DNA from: Planctomycetota bacterium
GTDB lineage: Bacteria > Planctomycetota > Phycisphaerae > FEN-1346 > JAACEH01
DNA: 33,359 nucleotides
NCBI GenBank assembly: GCA_016935955.1
Contig: JAFGPY010000159.1
Location: forward strand, 1 to 33,359
Direction: 5' to 3'
Of the stretch, positions 24,731 to 33,359 are shown in pieces (position 1 is the first letter of the stretch; each line of letters opens with the position of its first letter). The translations under genes and the position numbers were made by a program. The notes under the pieces are model-generated. The model searched no databases. It was not told the DNA's origin and saw nothing but the letters and a program-made list of their open reading frames with translations.

Positions 24731-26038
24731 ATGGCATCGATACTGCCGTTTCGAGGATTGCGGTACAACACCAAGCTGTCGCTTGACCTGACGATGGTGA
24801 CGGCGCCGCCGTACGACTGCATCAGCGGCGACTTGCAGGAAGAGCTGTACGAGCGGCATCCGCATAACATCGTGCGGCTGATCCTGGGTCACCAGGGAAA
24901 AGACGATACCGACGCCGACAACCGCTACACCCGGGCCGCACGCTGCCTCAGGCAGTGGCAGGACTCCGGCGTCCTGATTCGCGAGACGCGACCGGCGTTG
25001 TACCTGTACGAGCAGGAGTTCACGGCCGACGGGCAGACGCGCATCCGCCGCGGGTTCATCGCCCGCGTGGCCCTCGAAGAGTTCGGCAGCGGGGACATTC
25101 ATCCCCACGAGCAGACCTTCAGCGGCCCCAAGGAGGATCGCCTGAAGCTGCTCCAGGCCACTCGCACCAACCTCAGCCAGGTGTTTGCCCTCTACCCGGA
25201 CGAGACCAACGAGGTCATGTCGGCGATCGACCGCCGTCCCCTGGCCCGGCCCGACCTGGTCGTCGCCGACGACCACGGCGTGATCAACCGCATGTGGATC
25301 ATCACGCACGAGGAAACGGCCGCAGAGGTCTGCTCGCTGATGCACCGCAAGCCGCTGTTCATCGCCGACGGGCATCATCGCTACACCACGGCCTTGAACT
25401 ACCGCAAGCACCTGCAGAGCCGCGGCGAGGACGTCTCCGGCCACCACCCGGCCAACTTCACGTCGATCATGTGCGTGTCGATGAGCGATCCGGGGCTGGT
25501 CGTTTTCCCGACGCACCGCGTGCTGGTCAACTTCCCGCAGGTCACGGCCGCCCAGATGCAGAAGGCCCTGGCCGAGCACTTCACGTGGCACGAGTACTCG
25601 GGCGCCGAGGCCGTCAGCGGCCGCATGGAAGAGCGGCTCAACGAGTCCCAGGGCGTGGCCATCGGCGTGTACCTGCGCGGCGACCAGTCGTCCTACATCG
25701 CCCAGCTCAAGGACCTTTCGGCCATGGACCGCCTGGCCACCGACCACAGCCCCGAGTGGCGGCGACTCGACGTGTCGATCCTGCACCAACTGGTGCTCGA
25801 CCGCCTGCTGCCCGAGGCCTTCGGTCCCCAGAAGGATCTGCAGACGCGCTACGTGCACTTGGCCAGCGAAGCCTTCGACGCCGTGCACGAGGACCAGGCG
25901 TCGGTGGCCCTGCTGCTGAAGCCGCCGACCGTCGACGACGTGCGCGTCATCGCCGGTAACGGCGAGCTGATGCCGCAGAAGTCCACCTACTTCTACCCGA
26001 AGCTGCTAAGCGGCCTGATCATGAACCCGCTGGACTGA
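24731..26038 (+). CDS. DUF1015 family protein
   Basis: 435 residues. It shows the DUF1015 landmarks in order: 'LPFRGLRYN' at the start, 'VTAPPYDCIS', 'HPHNIVRLILG', 'RGFIARVALEEF', 'IHPHEQTFSGPKEDRLKLL', 'FIADGHHRYTTALNYR' and a C-terminal 'LLKPPTVDDVRVIAGNGELMPQKSTYFYPKLLSGL'. The conserved His and Asp clusters (HPHE, DGHHRY) look catalytic, but the family's reaction is not established to my knowledge. It lies 72 bases after ahcY on the same strand and is closed by a strong terminator, so trpF-ahcY-DUF1015 may be one transcript. AGGG lies about 12 bases before the ATG, a weak site. Confidence 0.9.
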   Translation: MASILPFRGLRYNTKLSLDLTMVTAPPYDCISGDLQEELYERHPHNIVRLILGHQGKDDTDADNRYTRAARCLRQWQDSGVLIRETRPALYLYEQEFTADGQTRIRRGFIARVALEEFGSGDIHPHEQTFSGPKEDRLKLLQATRTNLSQVFALYPDETNEVMSAIDRRPLARPDLVVADDHGVINRMWIITHEETAAEVCSLMHRKPLFIADGHHRYTTALNYRKHLQSRGEDVSGHHPANFTSIMCVSMSDPGLVVFPTHRVLVNFPQVTAAQMQKALAEHFTWHEYSGAEAVSGRMEERLNESQGVAIGVYLRGDQSSYIAQLKDLSAMDRLATDHSPEWRRLDVSILHQLVLDRLLPEAFGPQKDLQTRYVHLASEAFDAVHEDQASVALLLKPPTVDDVRVIAGNGELMPQKSTYFYPKLLSGLIMNPLD

Positions 26039-26065
26039 CGCGGCCGCGCGACGGACATGAATGCC

Positions 26066-26107
26066 AAGAGCCCTGGGACCGTCGATCCCAGGGCTCTTTC
26101 TTTGTGT
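26066..26107 (+). terminator. Strong intrinsic terminator after the DUF1015 gene
   Basis: A perfect 13-bp stem (26066-26078 with 26086-26098) with a 7-nt loop, followed by TCTTTCTTTG. It lies between convergent genes and may partly serve the minus-strand gene ending at 26132 as well. Confidence 0.88.
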
Positions 26108-26131
26108 AAGACGCAAGCGGAAGACGATCAG

Positions 26132-26473
26132 CTATTGCACCGCCGCTCTGCCGCTGAAGACCTGGCTTTCCGGCATGGCCTTCAGGCGGATCGGCGACAT
26201 GACGTCGACGAGGCTGTTGAACCCGCCGAAGCTGTTTCGTAGCACGCCACAGGCCGCGAAGTCCGTGTGCCAGCGGTCGCCTTCCTCCCAGTACCGGAAC
26301 TCATGCTTCCCCGGCGAGAGCTTGACCGTGGCATGCCACAGGCCGTCCTTGTCCGTGTGCATCGGCGTAGCAGTCTTGTCCCAGTTGTTGAAGTCGCCCA
26401 CCACGTACACCTGCCGCTGCGTGTTGCAGCGAAAAGTAAACGTCACCTTCCCTGACCTTCCAAAATCGACCAT
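26132..26473 (-). CDS. Small glycogen-binding (CBM48/AMPK-type) domain protein
   Basis: 113 residues, essentially one domain: 'KVTFTFRCNTQRQVYVVGDFNNWD' followed by 'MHTDKDGLWHATVKLSPGKHEFRYWEEGDRWHTD'. The carbohydrate-binding tryptophans and the GDFNNW turn are typical of the isoamylase early-set/AMPK-beta glycogen-binding fold. No catalytic domain is attached, so it may target glycogen or act as a subunit. ATG 26473 has AGGA seven bases ahead; the open frame upstream is basic and lacks family likeness. Confidence 0.87.
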   Translation of the reverse strand: MVDFGRSGKVTFTFRCNTQRQVYVVGDFNNWDKTATPMHTDKDGLWHATVKLSPGKHEFRYWEEGDRWHTDFAACGVLRNSFGGFNSLVDVMSPIRLKAMPESQVFSGRAAVQ

Positions 26474-26642
26474 ACATCGTCCTTTCGTCCCCCGACGTCG
26501 CGGACGCCGCTCCCCCCTTGCGAGAACGACCTGCCGCGTTGGCCCCATCCCCGGCGGGCCGTACTACAATTCCTATCGGTCAGAGCGTTTATTCAAGTTG
26601 AACGTTTCGCCCGATTTCGATCGTTGATCGAGTCCATCCGGC

Positions 26643-28154
26643 CTACTGGGCCTCCGCGGCCCCCGGCGGCAGCGCCGCCGTGGCGACACGGTTCTTGCCC
26701 TGCCCCTTCGCGTCGTACAGGGCCGCATCCACCCGCTTGATGAAATGCTCGGGCGTTGCGTCTCCCACGTACTGCCCCACGCCGACGCTCAACGTAACCG
26801 GAATGCTCTGACCGTCGATGACCAGCTTCTGCGTCTGGATGTTCTGCAACAATCGGTCGGCCAGGGCCTGCGCCTGCCGCAACCCCGTCTCGACCAGGAC
26901 GACGCCGAACTCGTCGCCGCCGTAGCGTGCGGCCAGGTCGGTCGCGCGAATCGATTTCTCGATGACCCGCGCCACGTAGGCCAGCGCCGTGTCGCCGGCC
27001 TGGTGCCCCAGCCGGTCGTTGATGCCCTTGAGGTTGTCCATGTCGATCATCAACATGCTGAGCTTCGAACCGTAGCGGTTCGCGCGGCCGACCTCCTCGG
27101 TCAACCGCTCGACGAACGTCCGGTGGTTGGCCAGACCGGTCAGCCCGTCGGTCTTGGCCTGCCGCTCCACCTCGCGGAACAGCTCGATGTTGTAGATGCT
27201 CGCGCCGATCAGCTCGCACAGTTGCTCGATCGGCGGCAGGTCGATCTCCTCGTCGAACGGTTTGCCGTCCGCCTTGTCGGCCAGGTTGAGCACGCCGATG
27301 ATCCTGTGGCCGCTCATCAGCGGCGCGATGATGCAACTGTTCGTGGCATAGTTCTCGACGAAACCGCGGTCGATGGCTATCTGCTCGGTGGCCTCGAACT
27401 CCTTGAAATCGCGAATCAGGATCATCCGCCGTCGCTGAATGGCCAGGCTCATCGGCGAGTTGACCACGTCGGCCAGGTCCACGCGCTCGGCGATCTTCCA
27501 GGGATGGTTGTGGCGTTCGAGCACTAGGTGGCCGCTGCGCTGATCGTGGAAATAGAGCGAGGCGAACCTCGCCCCGACGAGCAGCGGCACGCGCTCGATG
27601 CAGGCCTCGACGATCGTCTGAAGGTCCAGGCAATTGATCAGCCGGCTCAGCCGCGTGACCATGTGCATCTTGCCAAGCACCTGCTCCAGTCGCGAGGCAT
27701 TGCGGCCGGCCAGTTGCTGTCGCACTTCGACGTCGTTGAGCACCGACGCGTGGCGGTCGGCCTCGGCGGCCAGATCGTCGACGCGCCGCTCCAACGCCTG
27801 AAGGGCGTCCTGCTGCCGCCGCACGCGGTCCCAGACGCGCAGACGATAGCGCAGCGCCGACGGACGGATCGGTTTGACGAACAGGTCCTCGGCCACAGCC
27901 AGCAGCGCGTCGTCCACCTGGTCCGCCTGCTGCTGCGAACAGACGAGCACCAGGTCGCCGGCATGCCGCAACTGCTCCGGATCGACTTCCGCGAGCTGGC
28001 CCAGACTGTCGAGATCCAGAAACAACAGCCGCGCCGCGTCGCTCGGGCCGGGCGGCCAGCCGTTCTCGACGGTCAGTTCGTGGCATTCCTCACGGCAGAC
28101 ATCCGTCAGGGCCTCGACAACCGAATTGTCTTTGGAGACAGCGCAGACTCTCAT
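26643..28154 (-). CDS. Diguanylate cyclase with receiver-like and GAF domains
   Basis: 503 residues. Residues 1-115 resemble a response-regulator receiver, with 'LLFLDLDS' (D47/D49) and 'FVKPIRP' (K94), though the N-terminal acidic pair is not obvious, so phosphorylation is uncertain. A coiled-coil stretch covers about 115-165, a GAF domain about 170-325 and a GGDEF domain about 335-495. The active motif GGDEF is intact at 412-416, with metal-binding D371 in 'MIDMDNLK'. The product-inhibition site RxxD is present at 403-406, five residues before GGDEF. It should make cyclic di-GMP from two GTP in response to a small-molecule or phosphorylation signal. I chose ATG 28154 because it starts a normal receiver strand; the frame is open to 28253. 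Confidence 0.9.
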   Translation of the reverse strand: MRVCAVSKDNSVVEALTDVCREECHELTVENGWPPGPSDAARLLFLDLDSLGQLAEVDPEQLRHAGDLVLVCSQQQADQVDDALLAVAEDLFVKPIRPSALRYRLRVWDRVRRQQDALQALERRVDDLAAEADRHASVLNDVEVRQQLAGRNASRLEQVLGKMHMVTRLSRLINCLDLQTIVEACIERVPLLVGARFASLYFHDQRSGHLVLERHNHPWKIAERVDLADVVNSPMSLAIQRRRMILIRDFKEFEATEQIAIDRGFVENYATNSCIIAPLMSGHRIIGVLNLADKADGKPFDEEIDLPPIEQLCELIGASIYNIELFREVERQAKTDGLTGLANHRTFVERLTEEVGRANRYGSKLSMLMIDMDNLKGINDRLGHQAGDTALAYVARVIEKSIRATDLAARYGGDEFGVVLVETGLRQAQALADRLLQNIQTQKLVIDGQSIPVTLSVGVGQYVGDATPEHFIKRVDAALYDAKGQGKNRVATAALPPGAAEAQ

Positions 28155-28274
28155 TGGGTCACCGGCCGCATGGCTCTTCCCGGGCTCTCCGCCGTCACGG
28201 CGACGCGGACTCCCCCGCCCAGGTTCCCTCAAGTATATTATCGGCCGGGGCAACTCCGGCTCTTGACTTACTTT

Positions 28275-28312
28275 GCGGCCGCGGGCAAGGCTGGACGAAC
28301 AGCCGCGGCCGC
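28275..28312 (+). promoter_or_regulatory. 10-bp inverted repeat, possible operator
   Basis: GCGGCCGCGG (28275-28284) and CCGCGGCCGC (28303-28312) are perfect inverted arms 18 nt apart. The right arm ends two bases before the TATAAT of the downstream promoter and the left arm lies above the -35, so a bound dimer would cover the promoter. It could also form a hairpin in a read-through transcript. Confidence 0.4.
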
Positions 28313-28320
28313 CCTATAAT
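28292..28320 (+). promoter_or_regulatory. Promoter placed for a leaderless transcript
   Basis: TGGACG (28292-28297), 17-nt spacer and a perfect TATAAT (28315-28320). The ATG of the next gene is at 28329, so transcription would begin within about two bases of the start codon. No ribosome-binding site is visible before it. Confidence 0.6.
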
Positions 28321-28328
28321 CCGCGACC

Positions 28329-29201
28329 ATGTCCGACCTGTCCCTCGACGATCGTCTGGCCGAACTCCGACGCCGCCAGTCGCCCTGCCGCCTCTGCCCG
28401 CGTCAGTGCCTGGCCAAGCGGGACAAGGGGCAGTTGGGCTATTGCCGCGTCCCCTCGCAGCTGGTGATCGCCGACAGCGGGCCGCATTTCGGCGAGGAGA
28501 ACGTCCTCGTCGGCCTCGGCGGATCGGGCACGGTCTTCCTGGCCGGCTGCAACCTGATGTGCGTCTTCTGCCAGAACTGGGAGATCAGCCACCGTGCGGC
28601 CGGGAGGAGTTGGGCCGTCGAGGACCTGGTCTATGCCATGCTCCGGCTGGCCGGCGGAGGGTGCGAGAACATCAACTTCGTCACCCCCACGCACTACGCG
28701 CCCCAGATTGCCGAGGCGATCGTCGAAGCCCGGCGGCGCGGCCTCCGCGTGCCCATCATCTACAACTGCGGCGGGTACGAGGACGTCGAGGTCCTGGGAC
28801 TGCTTGAAGGGCTGATCGACGTCTACATGCCCGATTTCAAGTTCTGGGCGGCCGCATCGGCCGAACGCTTCTGCCAGGCGGCCGACTATCGCGACCGGGC
28901 CTGTGCCGCCATCCACGAGATGCACCGACAGGTGGGCGACCTGGTGATTGACGACGAGATCGCCCGGCGCGGCCTGCTGGTCCGTCACCTCGTCATGCCC
29001 GAAGGCCTCGACGAGGGCCGCGCGATCCTCGATTTCCTGGCCCGCGACGTCAGCCCCAAGACCTTCGTCAACGTCATGGGCCAATACCGGCCGTGCTTCC
29101 GGGCCGAGGGCTACCCCGAGCTGGACCATCCCTGCGACCCGACCGACATTCTCGAACTGAAGGCCCACGCCCGGCGGCTCGGCCTGCGAGTGGCGGAGTG
29201 A
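28329..29201 (+). CDS. Radical SAM protein, PflX-like (putative pyruvate formate-lyase activase type)
   Basis: 290 residues. The N-terminal cysteine set 'CRLCPRQC' (C20, C23, C27) with C39 is a metal or FeS site typical of PflX-like proteins. The radical SAM motif CxxxCxxC is C74-C78-C81 ('GCNLMCVFCQNWEIS'), followed by 'NINFVTPTHYAPQI' and 'IIYNCGGYE'. The family is annotated as glycyl-radical-enzyme activating, but no glycyl radical enzyme is encoded here, so the target is unknown. The ATG lies directly after a TATAAT box and lacks a ribosome site. The next gene starts two bases after the stop, so the pair is one transcript. Confidence 0.88.
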   Translation: MSDLSLDDRLAELRRRQSPCRLCPRQCLAKRDKGQLGYCRVPSQLVIADSGPHFGEENVLVGLGGSGTVFLAGCNLMCVFCQNWEISHRAAGRSWAVEDLVYAMLRLAGGGCENINFVTPTHYAPQIAEAIVEARRRGLRVPIIYNCGGYEDVEVLGLLEGLIDVYMPDFKFWAAASAERFCQAADYRDRACAAIHEMHRQVGDLVIDDEIARRGLLVRHLVMPEGLDEGRAILDFLARDVSPKTFVNVMGQYRPCFRAEGYPELDHPCDPTDILELKAHARRLGLRVAE

Positions 29202-29203
29202 CC

Positions 29204-30445
29204 ATGAGCGACGCCTTCCGCCAATGGCTGGCCGCAAAGTACGGTTCCATCGCCGCACTCAACGGCGTCTGGCGGCAGCAGTTCGCCTCGTTCGACGACG
29301 TCGCCCTGCCGGAACTGTCGGCCGGATCGTCCCGCGAGGCCTTGCCGGCGCATCTCGACCGGCTGACGTTCGAGGACGAGACCTCGCCGGACCCCGCGGA
29401 GACGGTGCTCGATTACGTGGGCGACGCCTTGTCGTCGGCCGACGACCTGTCGCCCGCGGCGGCTCTCTACTGGCGCGTCCGGGCGGCGGCTCGCGAACTG
29501 TCGCCCACCGGATACCGCACGGCGGCACAGGTGGCCGCCGCGGCGGGAGCGGACGCCGATCGCGAACGCGACCCGTGGCGGTTCGCGATCCGGGCCGCAA
29601 TCATGCACGGCGCGCCGCCCGCAGACATCGCCGACACGTGTGCGGATGCCGCCGACCTTCGCCCTCTCGTGTCCCGGCTGCAGGACGGCGGCTGGGAGAC
29701 GGACCGCAAGGCCATCATCCTCTGGCCGCGGCTCTACGCCCACGTGAAGCGGCTCACCGACCGGATGCCGGCAGGCGACGCCCAGGCCGCGGCGACCGTA
29801 TCGTTCGGCTTCGAGCGGCCGCTGCAATCGGAAGGCCCGCAACTGCTCAAGCGCTTGCTCGACCAGGCCGCACGGGCTCGCCTGTCTGTGGCCCTTGGCG
29901 ACACGCGGCTAGGCGAGGAGACGCTTGCGCGTTTCCCACTGATTGTCTGCCCGACGCTCGAAATGCTCGCCGCCGAGGACATGCAAAAGCTGCTGCGCTA
30001 CGTGCGCCGCGGAGGGTTCCTGGCCATCGGTCCGCGAATCCCGTTGATGAACGAGCATATGCGAAGCGACGACACGCTGGCTCGGTACTTCGTCGGCGGC
30101 CTGTCGGAGTTCACACTGACCCTGATGCCCTGCGGCGAGGGCGGGTTCTTCACGCTACCCGGAGTTATTTCGCTGGAGACCGTGCAGGCATTGATGTTCG
30201 AATCGGGCCTTGCCCGCGGGATGACCGCCTCGTCGCCGTACGTCGATCTGGCCGTCCATCGAACGCCGTCGGGTAAGCGGCTGCTCTTCGCCGCCAACAC
30301 CACGGGCTCGGACGTCACAACCACCCTCTCGGGCGAACCGGTGAACGGCCTGGCCGAGATCGAGAGCGGTCGCGTGTGGAGTTCAGCTTCGCAGGAACCG
30401 CTGCGTCTCGGGCCTCATTCCGTAACGGCCTTCGAGGTCACCTGA
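29204..30445 (+). CDS. GH42-related protein lacking a visible catalytic half
   Basis: 413 residues. Residues 5-37 ('FRQWLAAKYGSIAALNGVW', then 'FDDVALPE') closely resemble the segment that follows the acid/base Asn-Glu in GH42 beta-galactosidase barrels. Residues about 165-340 resemble the GH42 trimerisation domain (glutamine-amidotransferase-like fold: 'FPLIVCPTLEMLAAEDMQKLLRYVRRGGFLAIGPR'). Residues 345-413 resemble its C-terminal beta domain ('GKRLLFAANTTG'). The first half of the barrel, with the acid/base residue, is absent, and the stretch 38-160 is Ala/Asp-rich and unlike a barrel. It starts two bases after the radical SAM gene, so truncation is fixed by its neighbour. It may be a non-catalytic derivative; function unknown. 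Confidence 0.65.
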   Translation: MSDAFRQWLAAKYGSIAALNGVWRQQFASFDDVALPELSAGSSREALPAHLDRLTFEDETSPDPAETVLDYVGDALSSADDLSPAAALYWRVRAAARELSPTGYRTAAQVAAAAGADADRERDPWRFAIRAAIMHGAPPADIADTCADAADLRPLVSRLQDGGWETDRKAIILWPRLYAHVKRLTDRMPAGDAQAAATVSFGFERPLQSEGPQLLKRLLDQAARARLSVALGDTRLGEETLARFPLIVCPTLEMLAAEDMQKLLRYVRRGGFLAIGPRIPLMNEHMRSDDTLARYFVGGLSEFTLTLMPCGEGGFFTLPGVISLETVQALMFESGLARGMTASSPYVDLAVHRTPSGKRLLFAANTTGSDVTTTLSGEPVNGLAEIESGRVWSSASQEPLRLGPHSVTAFEVT

Positions 30446-30472
30446 CCCGCGTTCCGCGCGCCGCGCACAAGT

Positions 30473-30560
30473 CCGCCGCACTGCGGCGGGATACGAACGT
30501 TTGCAACCGTCCGATTCCCCAGCAATGCTGGGGGCTTCAACTCCCCCGGCGATGCCGGGG
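30473..30560. repeat. Three 17-base mini-hairpins in tandem
   Basis: At 30473-30489, 30517-30533 and 30544-30560 lie perfect hairpins of the same size: 7-bp stem and 3-nt loop. The second and third share CCCC(A/G)GC(A/G)ATGC(T/C)GGGG with compensating changes. They fill the gap between the convergent GH42-related and serpin genes and could end transcripts from both sides, though T-runs are missing. Confidence 0.6.
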
Positions 30561-30612
30561 CCCAAACGGCAACACCGCCAGCCGATCAGAGTGCATTCAA
30601 CCGTGAAATACT

Positions 30613-32208
30613 CTACTGCACCGACGGGTCCATCACTCTCCCCATGAACAGGACGCTGCCCGACGGCACGTGACGGATCATGAAGACGAACGGGTGGTCG
30701 GCGACGAACGTCTTGGGTTTCGGCGGCATTCCCTTGAGCCCCAGCACGGCGGCAGTTGCAGCCGCGGCTTCGGTCCCCTCCTCGTTCACGTCCACGTAGG
30801 CCTTGTGAATCACGGCGGCAAGGAACAGGTCTTTGGTGCCGTCGATGCCCGAGAAGTCGGCCGCCTCGGAAAACGCCGACGCCATCCCCAGGTCCTGCAG
30901 CGGCTGGTTCAGCGAGAAGCCCTGCGTGGCCTTGAAGCGCGGGAACGTCACCGCGATCTCTTCATTCCGCAGGCCGCCGGTCCACTGCTTGATCTGTTCG
31001 GCGCTGAGCGACTTCTCCAGATCGGCCATGGACTCCTTGGTTGCGGCCCTGGGCAGGACCACGAGCATCGCCAGGTCCTCGCCGACGTACGGCATCTGCA
31101 GCACCTGCACCGTACCGGTCTCCATGTAGCCGAATTTCTCCTTCTGCCGCATCATCGGAACCTGCACGGTTCTGACCTCGCTCTTCTCCTTCTCCGCCAT
31201 CGCCAGGCGGAACGGTTGCTCCCTGGTGGATTCTTTCTTGAAGGGCGCCTCCCATTTGCCCTTGAAGTAGATGGCGTTGGTCAGCACCAGCCGCGTCAGC
31301 GGGTTCAGCACCCCCGGCCCGATCAGGTCCTTGATCTTGCCGCGGGTCTTCTCCTCGGCCCACGTGTTGATCTGCTGCCGCACGCCCTCGCCGTTGCTCG
31401 CGAAATTGACGGCGTTCAATGTGCCGCCATAATCGTCGCTGACGATCTTCAGATAGTCGTCGAGGAACTGATGCCCCTGCTGCCCCCACAGGGCATTGGC
31501 CACGGTCAGGTCATAGGGAAGCTCGCCCCTCCCGGATGGATTCAACTGGGCGTTCAGTTGCCGGAACGATTTGTGCAGCTCTTGTTCCGGCTGGCCGAAG
31601 CTCAGGGCCTCTTTCATCTCTGCAGCCGTCTGGCCCTCGGCCCCGGCATAGACCATCGCCAGGGCGCTGGAGATGCTCATCGGTGAGAAGAACAGGTTGC
31701 CGTCCTTGGCGGCCAGATTCTGATACAGCCGGCAGGCGAACGTGTTGTTGCCGGCAACCAGATCGTCGAGCTTCACCTCGCCGTCGACCGCCTTGGAAAT
31801 CTTCTCGGTCGGTCCCTTGCCCGCCGATTCGCCGACGGCGACGTCCTTGGCGGCCTCGGCGCCCATCTTTTTACCGCACACCTCGCACACGCCCTTCTTC
31901 CTGGCGCAGGCCGTGCACCAAGCGTGGGCGACGTTGCACATGCCGCCGCATCCGGGACATTTTCTGATGCCGTTGGCCAAGTCGAGCTTGGCCTTGCACG
32001 CGTCGCAGCAGACCATGCGGGCCGGTGCCGCGACGGCCGCCTTGGCCGGGGCGCCTGGAGCCACCGGAGGGCTTGCGGCTTGCTCGCCGGCGGCGTCCTT
32101 CTCTTCGGCCACGGCGCCGACCCCTTGCCCGCATCCCCATCCGAGGGCCCATCCCAGGCTCAGCAACATCAGGATCGCCACCAAAACGGACCTCGCTGCC
32201 AGCTTCAT
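30613..32208 (-). CDS. Serpin with N-terminal cysteine-rich ribbon
   Basis: 531 residues. An N-terminal signal segment (about 1-26) indicates export. Residues 67-111 hold ten cysteines, mostly in CxxC pairs (71, 84-87, 91, 98-101, 108-111), like a zinc-ribbon or rubredoxin-type fold. From about 150 a complete serpin follows: 'NLFFSPMSISSALAMVYAGAEGQTAAEM', 'NAIYFKGKWEAPF', 'VTFPRFK' and 'HPFVFMIRH'. The reactive loop hinge 'EEGTEAAAATA' is the inhibitory type; counting from it puts P1 at about K492, which would suit a trypsin-like protease. AGGAG lies seven bases before ATG 32208; the open frame upstream has no signal peptide. The cysteine-rich head is unusual for a serpin. Confidence 0.9.
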   Translation of the reverse strand: MKLAARSVLVAILMLLSLGWALGWGCGQGVGAVAEEKDAAGEQAASPPVAPGAPAKAAVAAPARMVCCDACKAKLDLANGIRKCPGCGGMCNVAHAWCTACARKKGVCEVCGKKMGAEAAKDVAVGESAGKGPTEKISKAVDGEVKLDDLVAGNNTFACRLYQNLAAKDGNLFFSPMSISSALAMVYAGAEGQTAAEMKEALSFGQPEQELHKSFRQLNAQLNPSGRGELPYDLTVANALWGQQGHQFLDDYLKIVSDDYGGTLNAVNFASNGEGVRQQINTWAEEKTRGKIKDLIGPGVLNPLTRLVLTNAIYFKGKWEAPFKKESTREQPFRLAMAEKEKSEVRTVQVPMMRQKEKFGYMETGTVQVLQMPYVGEDLAMLVVLPRAATKESMADLEKSLSAEQIKQWTGGLRNEEIAVTFPRFKATQGFSLNQPLQDLGMASAFSEAADFSGIDGTKDLFLAAVIHKAYVDVNEEGTEAAAATAAVLGLKGMPPKPKTFVADHPFVFMIRHVPSGSVLFMGRVMDPSVQ

Positions 32209-32310
32209 GACGGGCTCCTTTCCTCTCAAGCAGGCGAACCGGGAATCAGCCGTCATTTTAGACGACCCAGGACGGCAAAGGTTCAATAATCCTGTGGTTT
32301 CTGCGGACGC

Positions 32311-32350
32311 GCAAAAGAAAGGGGCGAAGCTGCAGCCTCGCCCCTTTTCG
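32311..32350 (-). terminator. Intrinsic terminator after groEL
   Basis: On the minus strand a perfect 10-bp stem (AAAGGGGCGA at 32338-32347, its complement at 32318-32327) with a 10-nt loop is followed by TTTCTTTTG. It lies 24 bases past the groEL stop. Confidence 0.82.
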
Positions 32351-32370
32351 CGTGATGCAGACAGTCCCGA

Positions 32371-33359
<989 letters not shown>

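Noticed and set aside
26617..26631. Inverted repeat TCGATC-GTT-GATCGA as a terminator of the diguanylate cyclase gene
   Set aside because: Six-bp stem and no T-run after it on the minus strand.

Overview
The window is GC-rich, tightly packed bacterial DNA that reads best as a planctomycete-like genome (Planctomycetota, perhaps Phycisphaerae). This rests on the gene mix: an LptD-type outer-membrane protein (so a diderm), McsA/McsB arginine kinase, a bacterial serpin, a GldA/F/G-like ABC system with a DUF4340 protein, AhbC-type heme chemistry and a hexulose-phosphate synthase/RraA fusion. The assignment is inference; there is no rRNA in the window. I saw no tRNA, CRISPR array, transposase or phage gene.

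Layout. 1-804 (-) is the 5' part of a membrane-bound FlaA1/CapD-type sugar-nucleotide epimerase/dehydratase, with a clear promoter behind it. 998-2281 (-) is a radical SAM enzyme of the AhbC type. A paired-hairpin repeat and a terminator separate it from a four-gene minus-strand operon (8929 down to 2517): ABC ATPase, ABC-2 permease, GldG-like protein, DUF4340 protein. Divergent from this, 9131-11641 (+) holds queD, a hexulose-6-phosphate synthase/RraA fusion and a methyltetrahydrofolate-type methyltransferase. Next come mcsA and mcsB, overlapping by 14 nt, with a sugar-phosphate isomerase-like TIM-barrel gene behind them (11846-14264, +). A minus-strand pair follows: lptD, then a SagB-type nitroreductase.

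From 18230 the plus strand carries trpE, a URO-D-like methyltransferase, a DUF3524 (queuosine-mannosyltransferase family) glycosyltransferase, a 552-base gene-free stretch with a candidate structured RNA ending in a strong terminator, then trpF, ahcY and a DUF1015 gene, closed by a strong terminator. Minus-strand genes for a small glycogen-binding-domain protein and a REC/GAF/GGDEF diguanylate cyclase follow. A plus-strand pair (PflX-like radical SAM protein and a GH42-related protein without a visible catalytic half) starts from a promoter that nearly abuts the start codon. The window closes on the minus strand with a serpin carrying a cysteine-rich head and the 3' part of groEL.

Themes. One-carbon and methyl chemistry recurs (HPS fusion, MeTr-like, URO-D-like, AhcY). 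Two genes touch queuosine (queD, DUF3524 family). Protein quality control is represented by McsAB, GroEL and the serpin. Four promoters share the string TTGACACC at -35 with a TATA-like -10 at 17-18 bp. The most open questions are the candidate RNA at 22317-22552, the divergent DUF3524 protein, the serpin with a metal-ribbon-like head, and the GH42-related remnant coupled to a radical SAM gene.
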